Origin: Oscillospiraceae bacterium | Lineage (GTDB): Bacteria > Bacillota > Clostridia > Oscillospirales > SIG627 | NCBI GenBank assembly: GCA_015064635.1 | Contig: SVRV01000016.1 | Location: 1 to 47,112, forward strand | Direction of reading: 5' to 3' | Length of the DNA stretch: 47,112 nucleotides | Part shown: positions 23,764 through 31,978 of the stretch, in pieces | How the letters are laid out: the number at the start of each line of letters is the position of its first letter | How positions within the stretch are numbered: the first letter of the stretch is position 1 | Position numbers and translations under genes: made by a program | Notes under the pieces: model-generated | The model's input: only the letters and a program-made list of their open reading frames with translations | The model's database searches: none | What the model was told of the DNA's origin: nothing

Positions 23764-24660
23764 ATGAAACGACTGTATTCTTATCTGCCGCAAAATTTGA
23801 AAATGATGATAGCGTCACTTCCTGAGGAAACCAAAAAAAGTGCTTGTGAATTACGATTGAGAGTAGGCGGAGTGCTGTCTCTGTCAACGTATACAAAAAA
23901 TCTTTTTATCACTCCTCGAGGGAAGGTGAGCGGTGATATACGTGACGGTTACATATGCGGAGACACGGATGTAGCCAATGTGGTTTCGGGACTTACGGAA
24001 GGCTCGGTATACAGATATATGAATACGGTGAATTCGGGTTATATCGTAACCCGTGAAGGAATCCGTGCAGGAATTGTCGGTGAGGCGGTATATACATCGG
24101 GAAGCATAACATCCGTTTCAAGCTTTTCTTCGCTGAATATCAGATTGCCTCACGATATAGACAGCAGCGGAGATACAATGCTGGGCTTTATTCGAAAAAA
24201 TCCGGGGCAATCTATTTTACTTTGTGCTCCTGCAGGCTGGGGAAAAACCACTGTAATACGCTCCGTGGCAAAGGGAATTGGCATGGGTAAATTCACATTG
24301 CCTCAAAGAGTTTCCGTTATAGACGAAAGAGGAGAAATACTTCCGCAAGGACCGCTCGGACTCATTGACAGGCTTAACGGCTATTCTAAGCCCGACGGAA
24401 TAGAAATAGCGGCAAGGCTTTTTTCCCCCGAATACATAATATGTGACGAAATCGGCTTGCAGGATGACGTGGATGCGATTCTCTCGGTACAAAATATCGG
24501 TATACCCTTTATTGCCACCACCCACGGACGTTGCTTTGATGAAATTATACTGCGCCCAAACATAAAAAGACTTGTTGAGCATCGGGTGTTTTGCAATTTT
24601 GCACATCTTGAACGGCACGGAAATAGCTGTATAACTGTTTTTGAGGAGAAAACAATGTGA
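23764..24660 (+). CDS. spoIIIAA: Stage III sporulation protein AA, secretion-type ATPase
   Basis: A 298-residue ATPase related to VirB11/GspE. The P-loop is APAGWGKTT (155-163), Walker B lies in YIICDEIG and ATTHGR follows. SpoIIIAA is the motor of the SpoIIIA-SpoIIQ channel between mother cell and forespore and acts on the mother-cell side. GAGGGAGCAAGG precedes the ATG. It is the first of eight tightly packed genes; its stop overlaps the spoIIIAB GTG by 4 bases. Confidence 0.95.
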   Translation: MKRLYSYLPQNLKMMIASLPEETKKSACELRLRVGGVLSLSTYTKNLFITPRGKVSGDIRDGYICGDTDVANVVSGLTEGSVYRYMNTVNSGYIVTREGIRAGIVGEAVYTSGSITSVSSFSSLNIRLPHDIDSSGDTMLGFIRKNPGQSILLCAPAGWGKTTVIRSVAKGIGMGKFTLPQRVSVIDERGEILPQGPLGLIDRLNGYSKPDGIEIAARLFSPEYIICDEIGLQDDVDAILSVQNIGIPFIATTHGRCFDEIILRPNIKRLVEHRVFCNFAHLERHGNSCITVFEEKTM

Positions 24661-25154
24661 AAATAATAGGCTTGCTGTTGGTGTTTTTGTCATCCTTGGC
24701 AATAGGCGTTTCAAAAGCCGAGGAATATCGGGAAAAAGACAAATGTATAAATGCTTTTATTGAATTTTTGTATTTTATACGGCACGAAATATTTGTGTAT
24801 CAAACGCCTCAATGTAAAATATTTGAGAAATTTCAAAATAAATATCTTGAAAGTGCAGGCTTTATTGAAGACCTTCGAAAAAATGTACTCGAGGGCAGAA
24901 ATCAACCCTTATTTCACACGGTAAAGGAGCTTGATAAAATAAAGCTTGATGCAGAAACAAGGGACATACTTTTGAGCTTTGCCGAAAGTCTCGGAACGCT
25001 TTCTGTCAGTGAGGAATGTGAGCGTTGTGACAGAGCTGTAAGACAGCTTGAAGAAGTGTACAGAAAGCAAAAAGAAGAAACTAAAGGAAAAACAAGACTT
25101 TGCCGAAGCGTTGGAGGAATGATAGGCGCAGGACTTGTATTATTGCTATGGTAA
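24657..25154 (+). CDS. spoIIIAB: Stage III sporulation protein AB
   Basis: A 165-residue GspF-like protein with a GTG start overlapping spoIIIAA. It has an N-terminal membrane helix (about 1-18), a helical cytoplasmic region and a C-terminal hydrophobic segment (about 148-165). This layout and length are those of SpoIIIAB, an inner-membrane platform component of the feeding-tube complex. Confidence 0.92.
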   Translation: MKIIGLLLVFLSSLAIGVSKAEEYREKDKCINAFIEFLYFIRHEIFVYQTPQCKIFEKFQNKYLESAGFIEDLRKNVLEGRNQPLFHTVKELDKIKLDAETRDILLSFAESLGTLSVSEECERCDRAVRQLEEVYRKQKEETKGKTRLCRSVGGMIGAGLVLLLW

Positions 25155-25163
25155 GGAGATAAA

Positions 25164-25358
25164 ATGGACGTAACGTTGATTTTGAAAATAGCGGGAATAG
25201 GCACTCTTGTATCCGTCATTCATCAAATACTCAGTCGGTACGGAAGGGAAGAGCAGGCAACACTTACAGCTGTTTCGGGGGTTATCCTTGTGCTTTTTTT
25301 GTTGGTTGACGAAATGAGTGAGCTGTTTAATACAGTTCGTGATTTGTTTGGCATATGA
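25164..25358 (+). CDS. spoIIIAC: Stage III sporulation protein AC
   Basis: A 64-residue protein with two membrane helices, the normal size and shape of SpoIIIAC. The ATG follows AAGGAG. Its stop overlaps the spoIIIAD ATG by 4 bases. With SpoIIIAD and AE it forms part of the export apparatus in the mother-cell membrane. Confidence 0.93.
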   Translation: MDVTLILKIAGIGTLVSVIHQILSRYGREEQATLTAVSGVILVLFLLVDEMSELFNTVRDLFGI

Positions 25359-25738
25359 ATTTCAGCATAGTGGCTCTTTGCGGGGCGGTTGTCGGAGTAA
25401 TTGTTATCCTTTTTCCCTTAAAGGAGCTGAAAAATAACTACTTTCTAATTGCCGTAGCTGCACTTTCTTTGGTTATTGCGGTGTATTCACTTAAGGGAGC
25501 TCATTCAATATTTCTTTACCTTGAAACACTGTATACTTCACGGCTCTCGGGATATTTTAAACCTCTTATAAAGGTGCTTGGCATAACCCTGATATGCAAT
25601 ATTACCTCCGAGCTTGCATCCGACCTTGGTATGGGAAGCGTTACGGGAAAGATAGAGCTTGCGGGCAAGATAGCTGTTATTGCTTCGGTTATGCCCATTT
25701 TTGACACTTTGCTTGGAGAAATAGAGAGGCTTGTATGA
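25355..25738 (+). CDS. spoIIIAD: Stage III sporulation protein AD
   Basis: A 127-residue protein with about four membrane helices, matching SpoIIIAD in length and in its related sequence to SpoIIIAC. It overlaps both neighbours by 4 bases, which shows tight translational coupling through this operon. Confidence 0.93.
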   Translation: MNFSIVALCGAVVGVIVILFPLKELKNNYFLIAVAALSLVIAVYSLKGAHSIFLYLETLYTSRLSGYFKPLIKVLGITLICNITSELASDLGMGSVTGKIELAGKIAVIASVMPIFDTLLGEIERLV

Positions 25739-26838
25739 AAAAGCGGATATTTATTCTGATTTTGGCTCTTCTTTTCTCGGTTGTATCAAATGCGGAGGGA
25801 ATAGAGGAGGATATAGCATCCGAGCTGGAGCTTGATAAAGCCAAAGATATTGTTCCGGATTCTCTTGACGGGGTGGATATAGATTTTTCGCCGTCAAACA
25901 CACCGTCCGAAAACGGATTGAATGCGAGCACACTTTTCAAAACAGTATTCGGTTATTTTTTTGAAGTGCTGGGGGAAGAAATAGCATTTGTTTTTACATC
26001 GATAGGAATTTTTGTACTTGCTGAAATAATATTTTCTTTTATCAATGCATCACAGACAACAGTGAGCACTGCCGCACGTTTTGCAATTTCGGGAATTGTG
26101 TCAACACTTCTCATTGCTCACATTGAAAATTCGTTTGAAAAGGTTATTGCATATACAGAAGATATATCTGTCTTTATGACGGGATTGTTGCCCTTTTTAG
26201 GGTCAATATCACTTGTAAACGGAGAGTTTTCCACATCTGTTGTACAAAGTGCCTTTTTACTTGCTTCCGTCAGTACATTGCAAACGGTCGTGTCAGGCGT
26301 TGTCATTCCTCTTTGCAAAATCGTTTGCACACTGTCCGTTGCGGGATATATTTCGGGAAGAGCCTTCGGAACGCTTTCGTCTTTTATTTCGGGAATCGTC
26401 TCCAAGGTTATAAGTATCGGATGCGGCATAATGTGCCTTATTTTATATTTTCAAAATTCCGTTTCATCTGTCACAGATTCTCTTGCGCTGCGCTCGGTGA
26501 AGCTTGCCGCAGGTAGCTTTGTACCGGTAGTCGGCTCCTTTGTTTCCGAAGCATCCGGGACGCTTATTGCGGGTGCAAAGCTTGTTAAATCCACATTCGG
26601 CGTATTTGCCGTATGCGTCTTGATATACATGAGCATCCGTCCCATAATAAATTTCTTGACCGTAAAGCTCTCAATTCGCTTTACCGGAATTGTGGCAAAG
26701 CTTCTGGGATGCGAAAAAGAGGCGGGACTGTTTTCCGAAATTGCGGAAGTATATAATGTTTTGTCCGCTGTTATGATAGTTTCAGCTTGCTTCTTTGCAT
26801 TTTTTATTGCCGTATTCATAAAAAGTGAGGTGGCATAA
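25735..26838 (+). CDS. spoIIIAE: Stage III sporulation protein AE
   Basis: A 367-residue polytopic protein with a cleavable signal sequence (about 1-20), an acidic loop, then six or more membrane helices. Conserved family segments include SFINASQTTVSTAARF and SVKLAAGSFVPVVGSFVSEASG. SpoIIIAE is the large membrane component of the SpoIIIA channel. It overlaps spoIIIAD by 4 bases and spoIIIAF by one. Confidence 0.94.
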   Translation: MKKRIFILILALLFSVVSNAEGIEEDIASELELDKAKDIVPDSLDGVDIDFSPSNTPSENGLNASTLFKTVFGYFFEVLGEEIAFVFTSIGIFVLAEIIFSFINASQTTVSTAARFAISGIVSTLLIAHIENSFEKVIAYTEDISVFMTGLLPFLGSISLVNGEFSTSVVQSAFLLASVSTLQTVVSGVVIPLCKIVCTLSVAGYISGRAFGTLSSFISGIVSKVISIGCGIMCLILYFQNSVSSVTDSLALRSVKLAAGSFVPVVGSFVSEASGTLIAGAKLVKSTFGVFAVCVLIYMSIRPIINFLTVKLSIRFTGIVAKLLGCEKEAGLFSEIAEVYNVLSAVMIVSACFFAFFIAVFIKSEVA

Positions 26839-27317
26839 TGTCCGAGTATCTCATAGGTGTGGTTACCGCTTCGCTTATTTGTACCGTTATAGGCTCTTTT
26901 GTAAGCGATAAAGGCAGCGGAAAAACTGCAAAGGCGGTAATAAGCATAATTATGACGGCTATAATTATAATTCCTATTACAAGCAGCCTTGAAAATATTT
27001 CGGAAAATCTTGCTTTCCCCGTCATAAATGAAAGAAATGCTCATATAGATAATACAGAAGATGATATCAGGGAATACAGAGGATGGCTTGCTGGAATAAC
27101 AGCAACCGAAATGTCCAAAAGTATTCAAGGGGCAATTAAGGAAAACCTCGGTATTGATGTAAGAGTGGTTTGTCCGTGGCATTTTGAAGGTGATGATGTT
27201 GTCTTTGAAAAATTGAAAATATACACTGGTGCAAACGAACGGTATTTTGAAAAGATAGAAACCTATGTCAAATTACACTATTCCTTTGACTGTCAGTGCA
27301 TAAAGGAGGTAGAATGA
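26838..27317 (+). CDS. spoIIIAF: Stage III sporulation protein AF
   Basis: A 159-residue protein with two N-terminal membrane helices (about 5-22 and 31-50) and a C-terminal soluble domain (about 85-159), as in SpoIIIAF, which has a ring-building-like fold. Its last bases contain the spoIIIAG start (ATGA overlap). Confidence 0.92.
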   Translation: MSEYLIGVVTASLICTVIGSFVSDKGSGKTAKAVISIIMTAIIIIPITSSLENISENLAFPVINERNAHIDNTEDDIREYRGWLAGITATEMSKSIQGAIKENLGIDVRVVCPWHFEGDDVVFEKLKIYTGANERYFEKIETYVKLHYSFDCQCIKEVE

Positions 27318-27805
27318 CCGAGAAAATAAAGAAAATAAACGGAATTACCATAGCGGTTATACTATTAGCTGTCGGTGTACTGATGGTACTCTTTTCGGGT
27401 AAAAAAGACGGTTCAACAGAGCCCGTGGAAAAATACGTATTTGATGAATCGGCATATGAGGAGCAGCTCGAAAAAAGGTTGAAGGATATCGTAGAGAATA
27501 TAGACGGAGTCGGAAATGTCAGCGTTATGATAACACTTGAAGGCTCAGCGGTATATACATATGCAACAGATACAGCCTATGACACCCATGCCGACGGAGA
27601 CAGTAAAACCCAGTCCAACGTAGTTCTTTCGGTAAAAGGTTCAAATAACAAAGAGGCGGTCATAAGCGGGTATAAACTGCCATCCGTTAAGGGAGCAGCC
27701 GTGGTCTGCTCTCGGGCGCTTTCTCCTTCACTTGAAATGAAGGTTGTGGGAATTGTCTCCTCGGCACTGGGGATTCCCACTAACAGAATTTTTGTAACAA
27801 ATTAG
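27314..27805 (+). CDS. spoIIIAG: Stage III sporulation protein AG, channel ring
   Basis: A 163-residue protein starting at the ATG at 27314, which has AAAGGAGG upstream; a GTG 18 bases earlier is less likely. One membrane helix (about 9-28) is followed by a ring-building domain with DIVENIDGVGNVSVMITLEG and VKGAAVVCSRA. SpoIIIAG forms the large ring in the intermembrane space during engulfment. Confidence 0.94.
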   Translation: MTEKIKKINGITIAVILLAVGVLMVLFSGKKDGSTEPVEKYVFDESAYEEQLEKRLKDIVENIDGVGNVSVMITLEGSAVYTYATDTAYDTHADGDSKTQSNVVLSVKGSNNKEAVISGYKLPSVKGAAVVCSRALSPSLEMKVVGIVSSALGIPTNRIFVTN

Positions 27806-27823
27806 ATTTTTGGAGGTAAGGTT

Positions 27824-28573
27824 ATGAATAAGCTTGAAAAAATCAAAGGTGATCCTACAAATGAGCTTGAAGAGGTAAAGGATATCCCCGAGGATACTCC
27901 CGTTGAAGAAGAAAAGAAAGAGCGCAAATTCTTTTCACTGTTTACCTTCTGGAAAAAAATACATTCGGATGACATAGAAGAGGATGCAATAGTGTCTGAG
28001 GAAGAGGCAGAAGGTGAAGAAAAGAAGGGCATCTCAAAATATCTCAATCTTCGTACCGGAGCTCTTGTGGCATCGGTCGCCGTGATAGCTGTTGCGGGTT
28101 ATATTAATATACGCTTTGCGGCAAAGCCTGATGAAACAGATATGAGTGGTGTGAAGGTATCGGCAGAGGATATAGATTCAGCTCTTGCCGAAAAAGAAGG
28201 AAGCGCTGTTGACGGTGACGAGGATTATTTTGCACTTTCCGTAATCAACCGTCAAAGAGTCAGAGATGAGGCTATGGAGATACTTCTTGATCTGACAAAT
28301 TCGGATGTAACAGATGCTCAGGCTAAAGCAGATGCGTATAATGAAATGACACGTATGGCAAACGAAATAACAAACGAAGCAAATATCGAAAGCCTTGTAA
28401 AGGCAAAGGGATTTTCAAATTGCGTTGCCGTTGTAAGCCGTGACGATGTTAATGTAATAGTTGAAAGTGAAGGACTTACGGTAAATCAGGTAGCACAGAT
28501 AAAGGAAATCGTATATCTTGAATGCGGTGTTCACCCCGACAACGTAAAAATTATTGAAAAAGCAGGCGTGTAA
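27824..28573 (+). CDS. spoIIIAH: Stage III sporulation protein AH
   Basis: A 249-residue protein: acidic, charged cytoplasmic N-terminus (about 1-75, longer than in B. subtilis), one membrane helix (about 78-100) and a C-terminal YscJ/FliF-like domain (about 145-249) with SVINRQRVRDEAMEIL and KGFSNCVAVVSRDDVNVIV. SpoIIIAH binds SpoIIQ across the intermembrane space. It closes the operon, 18 bases after spoIIIAG. Confidence 0.94.
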   Translation: MNKLEKIKGDPTNELEEVKDIPEDTPVEEEKKERKFFSLFTFWKKIHSDDIEEDAIVSEEEAEGEEKKGISKYLNLRTGALVASVAVIAVAGYINIRFAAKPDETDMSGVKVSAEDIDSALAEKEGSAVDGDEDYFALSVINRQRVRDEAMEILLDLTNSDVTDAQAKADAYNEMTRMANEITNEANIESLVKAKGFSNCVAVVSRDDVNVIVESEGLTVNQVAQIKEIVYLECGVHPDNVKIIEKAGV

Positions 28574-28576
28574 GCC

Positions 28577-28605
28577 TTGACAAACCGAAAGAAAACAGTT
28601 AAAAT
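28577..28605 (+). promoter_or_regulatory. SigA promoter of tRNA-Arg
   Basis: TTGACA (28577-28582) and TAAAAT (28600-28605) with a 17-bp spacer start 4 bases after the spoIIIAH stop codon. It gives the tRNA its own vegetative promoter, separate from the sporulation operon. Confidence 0.75.
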
Positions 28606-28615
28606 GTAATACAAG

Positions 28616-28639
28616 CCGTTCGTCATTTCCGGCGAACGG
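28616..28639 (+). terminator. Hairpin between the spoIIIA operon and tRNA-Arg
   Basis: A 7-bp stem, CCGTTCG with CGAACGG (28616-28622 with 28633-28639), a 10-nt loop and TTTT after it. It could end spoIIIA transcripts, but it also lies between the tRNA promoter and the tRNA, so it would be in the tRNA 5' leader. Confidence 0.55.
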
Positions 28640-28648
28640 TTTTAATAT

Positions 28649-28723
28649 GCCTGCATAGTTAAATGGATATAACAGCCCCCTCCTAAGGGGCAGTTGTGAG
28701 TTCGATTCTCGCTGCGGGTACCA
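28649..28723 (+). tRNA. tRNA-Arg (anticodon CCU)
   Basis: A full cloverleaf of 75 nt including an encoded CCA. The acceptor stem pairs GCCTGCA with TGCGGGT (G-U closing pair and one T-G). The D-stem pairs GTTA with TAAC. The anticodon stem GCCCC/GGGGC encloses CTCCTAA, anticodon CCT. The T-arm GTGAG-TTCGATT-CTCGC is regular. It reads the AGG codon and is followed by a strong terminator. Confidence 0.93.
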
Positions 28724-28724
28724 G

Positions 28725-28762
28725 AAAAAAGCATCGACTTGCAAAAAAGTCGATGCTTTTTT
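28725..28762 (+). terminator. Terminator of tRNA-Arg
   Basis: A perfect 16-bp stem (28725-28740 with 28747-28762), a 6-nt loop and six T's, directly after the encoded CCA. Confidence 0.93.
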
Positions 28763-28890
28763 CATACAATTAGAAGGATTGACACAGAATCACGACACCG
28801 CTTTGTGCGGATTCTGCATAAAATAAAAATCGGTATTTAAGACAAATACAGATAACACCGGATTTTATGTGTTATCTGTATTTTTTGTTA
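28763..28890 (+). other. Gene-free spacer with two hairpins before padR
   Basis: The spacer holds a hairpin CAGAATC/GATTCTG (28785-28791 with 28810-28816) just after a TTGACA (28779-28784), and a perfect 15-bp stem (28844-28858 with 28869-28883) ending in TTTTTT. The second is a good terminator, though no gene lies between it and the tRNA terminator. A short untranslated RNA is possible, but no -10 box fits the TTGACA. Confidence 0.5.
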
Positions 28891-28926
28891 TTGACAAAAA
28901 CAATACTTCGTGATATGATGTATTGT
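28891..28926 (+). promoter_or_regulatory. padR promoter with PadR-type operator
   Basis: TTGACA (28891-28896) and TATGAT (28914-28919) with a 17-bp spacer. An inverted repeat ACAATAC/GTATTGT (28900-28906 and 28920-28926) flanks the -10 box and is a likely autoregulatory site for the PadR protein. Confidence 0.75.
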
Positions 28927-28943
28927 GTGAGGTGAGGTATAGC

Positions 28944-29267
28944 ATGGATATACAGTTAAAACGTGGACTTCTGGATATATGTGTATTGGCAGCCATAAAG
29001 GACGAGGATTCATACGGCTACAAAATCATAAAAGATATGAAGCCGTATATCGAGCTTTCCGAATCTACCTTGTATACGATTTTGAAGCGGTTGGAAAGTG
29101 CAAATATGCTCACTGTCCGTACAGCCGAGCATGGCGGCAGGCTTAGAAAGTATTATCGCATTACAAAAGATGGCGTTAAACGAATCGAAGAGTTCAAGGA
29201 AGATTGGAAAGAGATTGTATCTATATACAGATTTGTTACAAAGGAGGATGGCGATGAAAAAAAGTGA
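28944..29267 (+). CDS. PadR family transcriptional regulator
   Basis: A 107-residue PadR-type winged-helix protein, starting at the ATG at 28944 after GAGGTGAGG. Motifs: LKRGLLDICVLAAIKDEDSYG, then SESTLYTILKRLESANML, typical of the family. The short C-terminal helix mediates dimerisation. It heads an operon with DUF1700 and DUF4097 genes, a common Firmicutes arrangement for envelope-stress or antimicrobial-responsive control. It overlaps the next gene by 14 bases. Confidence 0.92.
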   Translation: MDIQLKRGLLDICVLAAIKDEDSYGYKIIKDMKPYIELSESTLYTILKRLESANMLTVRTAEHGGRLRKYYRITKDGVKRIEEFKEDWKEIVSIYRFVTKEDGDEKK

Positions 29268-29853
29268 ATTTCTTGAAAGGCTCAGAAAAGGTTTGTCCGG
29301 ACTGCCGAGGGAAGATATAGATGAGCGTGTAAATTTTTACAGCGAAATGATAGACGATCGAATGGAAGAAGGGATATCCGAGGAGGAAGCAGTAGCGGAG
29401 GTCGGAGATGTCGATGCTATCATATCGCAGATTGTAACCGATACACCGATTGTAAAACTTGCAAAAGAAAGAATAAAGCCAAAAAGGAAGCTTGAAACGT
29501 GGGAAATTACTCTGTTGATAATCGGTTCTCCCATTTGGCTGTCTGTCTTGATTGCGGCATTTTCGGTTGTTATTTCTCTTTATGCGTCAGTTTGGGCGGT
29601 GATAATTTCACTGTGGGCAGTATTCGCCGCAGCTGTTGGTACATCTTTGTGCGGAATCCTGCTTTGCGTAAAGCAATTTGAAGTGGATGGCAATACTCTT
29701 GGTGGTATAGCAATGATTGGTGCGAGTTTGATTTGCGTGGGACTTTCAATTTTTATATTTTTTGGATGCGAGGCGGCAACAAGGGGACTTGTTATACTGA
29801 CGAAAAAATTTTTTATCGGCATTAAAAGGATTTTTATAAAGGAGGAAATGTAA
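29254..29853 (+). CDS. DUF1700 membrane protein
   Basis: A 199-residue protein starting at the ATG at 29254, with AAGGAGG at 6 bases. The N-terminal MKKSEFLERLRKGLSGLP and EEAVAEVG-type segment define the DUF1700/HAAS family, followed by three or four membrane helices (about 85-180). The helical N-terminal domain probably binds the PadR protein or the DUF4097 partner; this is inferred from recurrent co-occurrence. It overlaps the DUF4097 start by one base. Confidence 0.9.
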   Translation: MKKSEFLERLRKGLSGLPREDIDERVNFYSEMIDDRMEEGISEEEAVAEVGDVDAIISQIVTDTPIVKLAKERIKPKRKLETWEITLLIIGSPIWLSVLIAAFSVVISLYASVWAVIISLWAVFAAAVGTSLCGILLCVKQFEVDGNTLGGIAMIGASLICVGLSIFIFFGCEAATRGLVILTKKFFIGIKRIFIKEEM

Positions 29854-30581
29854 TGAATAAAAAGACAAAAATATGGCTTATTGTTGCAGCTTTCCTCGTT
29901 ATAATCGGTGGGATTATATTTGCTTTTGCAATGGAAGCCTATGACTGGGACTTCAAAAAGCTGAACACCCTGCAATATGAAGAAAATGTATCCTTGATAA
30001 GTGAAAATTTTGAAAATATATCAATAAACACCGATACTGCCGATGTTTTTATTGTTCCCTACGAAGAAAATGCTTGCAAGGTTGTATGCTACGAATCAGA
30101 AAAGACAAAGCACACCGTTGAAGTTCATGACAAAACGCTTATTATAAGCATTTCGGATGAAAGAGAATGGTATGAGTACATAGGAATAAATATAGGCTCC
30201 CAAAAGATAACCGTTTATTTACCCGAGAGGGAATATTCAAATTTGAATATAGAAACCACAACAGGAGATATCGCTTTGCGAAAAGATTTAGCATTTGAAA
30301 ATATTGATGCTTCGGTAAGCACGGGAGATGTCATGGTTTCGGCTTTGGCTTCGGGCACGCTTAAAGTAAATACGAGCACCGGAGACGTACATCTTGATAA
30401 CTGCGATGCCGGTGAAATCTTTGTTGAAACCTCAACCGGTGATATAGAAGGCAGATTGCTTTCGGAAAAGGTATTCATAGCAAAAACATCAACGGGTGAC
30501 ATTGACGTGCCGAAAACCACTCGCGGCGGACGCTGTGAGCTTATAACCTCCACGGGAGATATAGAAATTGTAACGAAATGA
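29853..30581 (+). CDS. DUF4097 beta-solenoid protein, membrane anchored
   Basis: A 242-residue protein with one N-terminal membrane helix (about 7-28) and a surface beta-helix of the DUF4097 (adhesin-like) family. STGD-type turns recur about every 18-20 residues (TTTGDIALRK, STGDVMV, STGDVHLD, STGDIEG, STGDIDV, STGDIEI). It is the last gene of the padR operon. The function of these proteins is not established; an envelope-sensing or scaffold role is likely. Terminator follows at 30598. Confidence 0.9.
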   Translation: MNKKTKIWLIVAAFLVIIGGIIFAFAMEAYDWDFKKLNTLQYEENVSLISENFENISINTDTADVFIVPYEENACKVVCYESEKTKHTVEVHDKTLIISISDEREWYEYIGINIGSQKITVYLPEREYSNLNIETTTGDIALRKDLAFENIDASVSTGDVMVSALASGTLKVNTSTGDVHLDNCDAGEIFVETSTGDIEGRLLSEKVFIAKTSTGDIDVPKTTRGGRCELITSTGDIEIVTK

Positions 30582-30597
30582 GATAGTACTGACATAA

Positions 30598-30631
30598 AAA
30601 AGACTGCTTACTTTTTGGTAGGCAGTCTTTT
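30598..30631 (+). terminator. Terminator of the padR operon
   Basis: A 14-bp stem with one wobble (30598-30611 with 30618-30631), a 6-nt loop and T's on the 3' side. Confidence 0.88.
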
Positions 30632-30634
30632 AAC

Positions 30635-30820
30635 TTAGTTTAGAGATTATTCGGATTTATATCTTCGGATATCCGTTTATTTTGATATTGTCACGAACTT
30701 GTTTTAACTTTTTTAATACGGGCTGTGCGGCTGTGTCCATCGGACCATGACTTTCTACACAGAGATACATACATACGCCAAGACTCGGTCCTATGTAACG
30801 AAGCAGATCTCCACTTCCGC
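30635..30820. repeat. Left copy of a 186-bp direct repeat
   Basis: The segment matches 35027-35212 with 9 differences in 186 positions (about 95%) and no gaps; the offset is 4392. In eight of the nine differences this copy has A or T. The match ends abruptly at both sides. It flanks, with its partner, the hydroxyacid dehydrogenase-aldolase-glycosidase-AraC module. Confidence 0.95.
30657..30820 (-). pseudogene. Remnant of the AroD-like gene, C-terminal 54 codons
   Basis: In the leftward frame the segment encodes the last 54 residues of the AroD-like protein that is intact at 35049-35825, including the same stop codon. No start or upstream part is present, and an AT-rich sequence follows the break at 30821. 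It is a dead fragment left by duplication or recombination. Confidence 0.9.
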
Positions 30821-30987
30821 GCTATCATATAAATAAATATATATATTATAATAACACCGAATATTGATAAGTCAATGTTTTTGATTGTTTTATACTTTTT
30901 GCTTTTTTATTTATGTCTCCTGTTAAATGCGGTATAGAAGCGGGAATTTATTTGTCTGACACGAGGGTGAATATACGACAACAAAAA
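30821..30987. other. Gene-free AT-rich stretch
   Basis: Between the repeat copy and the next terminator I see no gene. The first 40 bases are almost pure A/T. Together with the remnant this fills the 446-base gap between the DUF4097 gene and the hydroxyacid dehydrogenase gene. Confidence 0.7.
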
Positions 30988-31009
30988 ATGCCCGCAAAAA
31001 TGCGGGCAT
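30982..31009 (-). terminator. Terminator of the leftward catabolic operon
   Basis: A 9-bp GC-rich perfect stem (30988-30996 with 31001-31009), AAAA loop as written, and six T's on the minus-strand side (30982-30987). Confidence 0.9.
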
Positions 31010-31027
31010 AGCGACAGAGGGATATTA

Positions 31028-31978
31028 TTAATTCAAAGCATTCTTCAAAGGTCTGCCTTCAAAGTAATCGATTATATTCTGAGTTACTTCGATGTCGAGG
31101 TCGCGAATGGCTTCGGCTGAGTGCCATGCGACATGCGGGGTAAGTACTACGTTTTCGAGCTTTCTGAATTTGCTGTCATTTTCAAAGGGCTCGTTTTCAA
31201 AAACGTCGAGTGCGGCACCGCCAAGCTTTCCGCTTTCAAGAGCTTCAATGAGTACATTCTCATCAATGAGAGGGCCGCGGCTTGTGTTGATAATCAATGC
31301 TCCGTCACGCATTTTTTTGATTGCTTCTTTGTCGATAATATGTCTTGTACTTTTGGTCAGTGGTGCATTTACTGAAATAATATCGGCATTCACGAGAAGC
31401 TCATCAAGCGTTACGGAGGTAACCCCTTGATTTTCCGCATCTTCTTTTGAAACGTAGGGGTCATACACAATGATTTTTGCCCCGAAAGCTGAAATTACTT
31501 TTGCAATTTCTCTTGATATTCTGCCAAAGCCAATAATTCCAACTGTCTTTTCGCAAAGTCTGCAAGCCATCGGTACATCAGCGCATCTCCAGTTATTATC
31601 CTGCTTTAATCTGCTGTCATATGTGGGAATTCTGTGTATAAGCGAGAGCATAAGGGCAATGGTGTGCTGAGCTACATCCTTTGCTCCGTAAGACGGGCAG
31701 TTACAGACCTTTACGCCATGTTTGGTTGCGGCATCCATATCAACGGTGTCGATGCCTATTCCTCGCCTTGATATGATTTTAAGGTCGGGAAGCTTTGAAA
31801 AGAGAGAATCCGTAAAGCGTGTGGCTGCAAAAATAATAGCTTCTGCACCCTTTGCGGCTTCTGCAATAGCATCTTCATCATTTGAATTCAAAAAAACGAT
31901 TTCTATTCCTTTTTCAAGAAAAAACCTTTTATAATTTATATTTTCTTTTTCGCTTGCGAGATCAAGTATTCTTTTCAT
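31028..31978 (-). CDS. D-isomer-specific 2-hydroxyacid dehydrogenase
   Basis: A 316-residue NAD-dependent dehydrogenase of the PGDH/C-terminal-binding group. The Rossmann motif is GFGRIS at 150-155. Catalytic residues are R234 (NTSRGPLIDE), E263 (DVFENEP) and H282 (LTPHVAWHS). Such enzymes interconvert 2-keto and D-2-hydroxy acids. It follows the aldolase gene with a one-base overlap (TAATG), so it may reduce the 2-keto acid released by that aldolase, or oxidise a hydroxy acid into the pathway. It is not necessarily SerA. Confidence 0.92.
   Translation of the reverse strand: MKRILDLASEKENINYKRFFLEKGIEIVFLNSNDEDAIAEAAKGAEAIIFAATRFTDSLFSKLPDLKIISRRGIGIDTVDMDAATKHGVKVCNCPSYGAKDVAQHTIALMLSLIHRIPTYDSRLKQDNNWRCADVPMACRLCEKTVGIIGFGRISREIAKVISAFGAKIIVYDPYVSKEDAENQGVTSVTLDELLVNADIISVNAPLTKSTRHIIDKEAIKKMRDGALIINTSRGPLIDENVLIEALESGKLGGAALDVFENEPFENDSKFRKLENVVLTPHVAWHSAEAIRDLDIEVTQNIIDYFEGRPLKNALN

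Noticed and set aside
26451-27182. 243-residue open frame on the minus strand
   Set aside because: It lies fully antisense to spoIIIAE and spoIIIAF, has no ribosome binding site and no family features. Both sense genes are well recognised.
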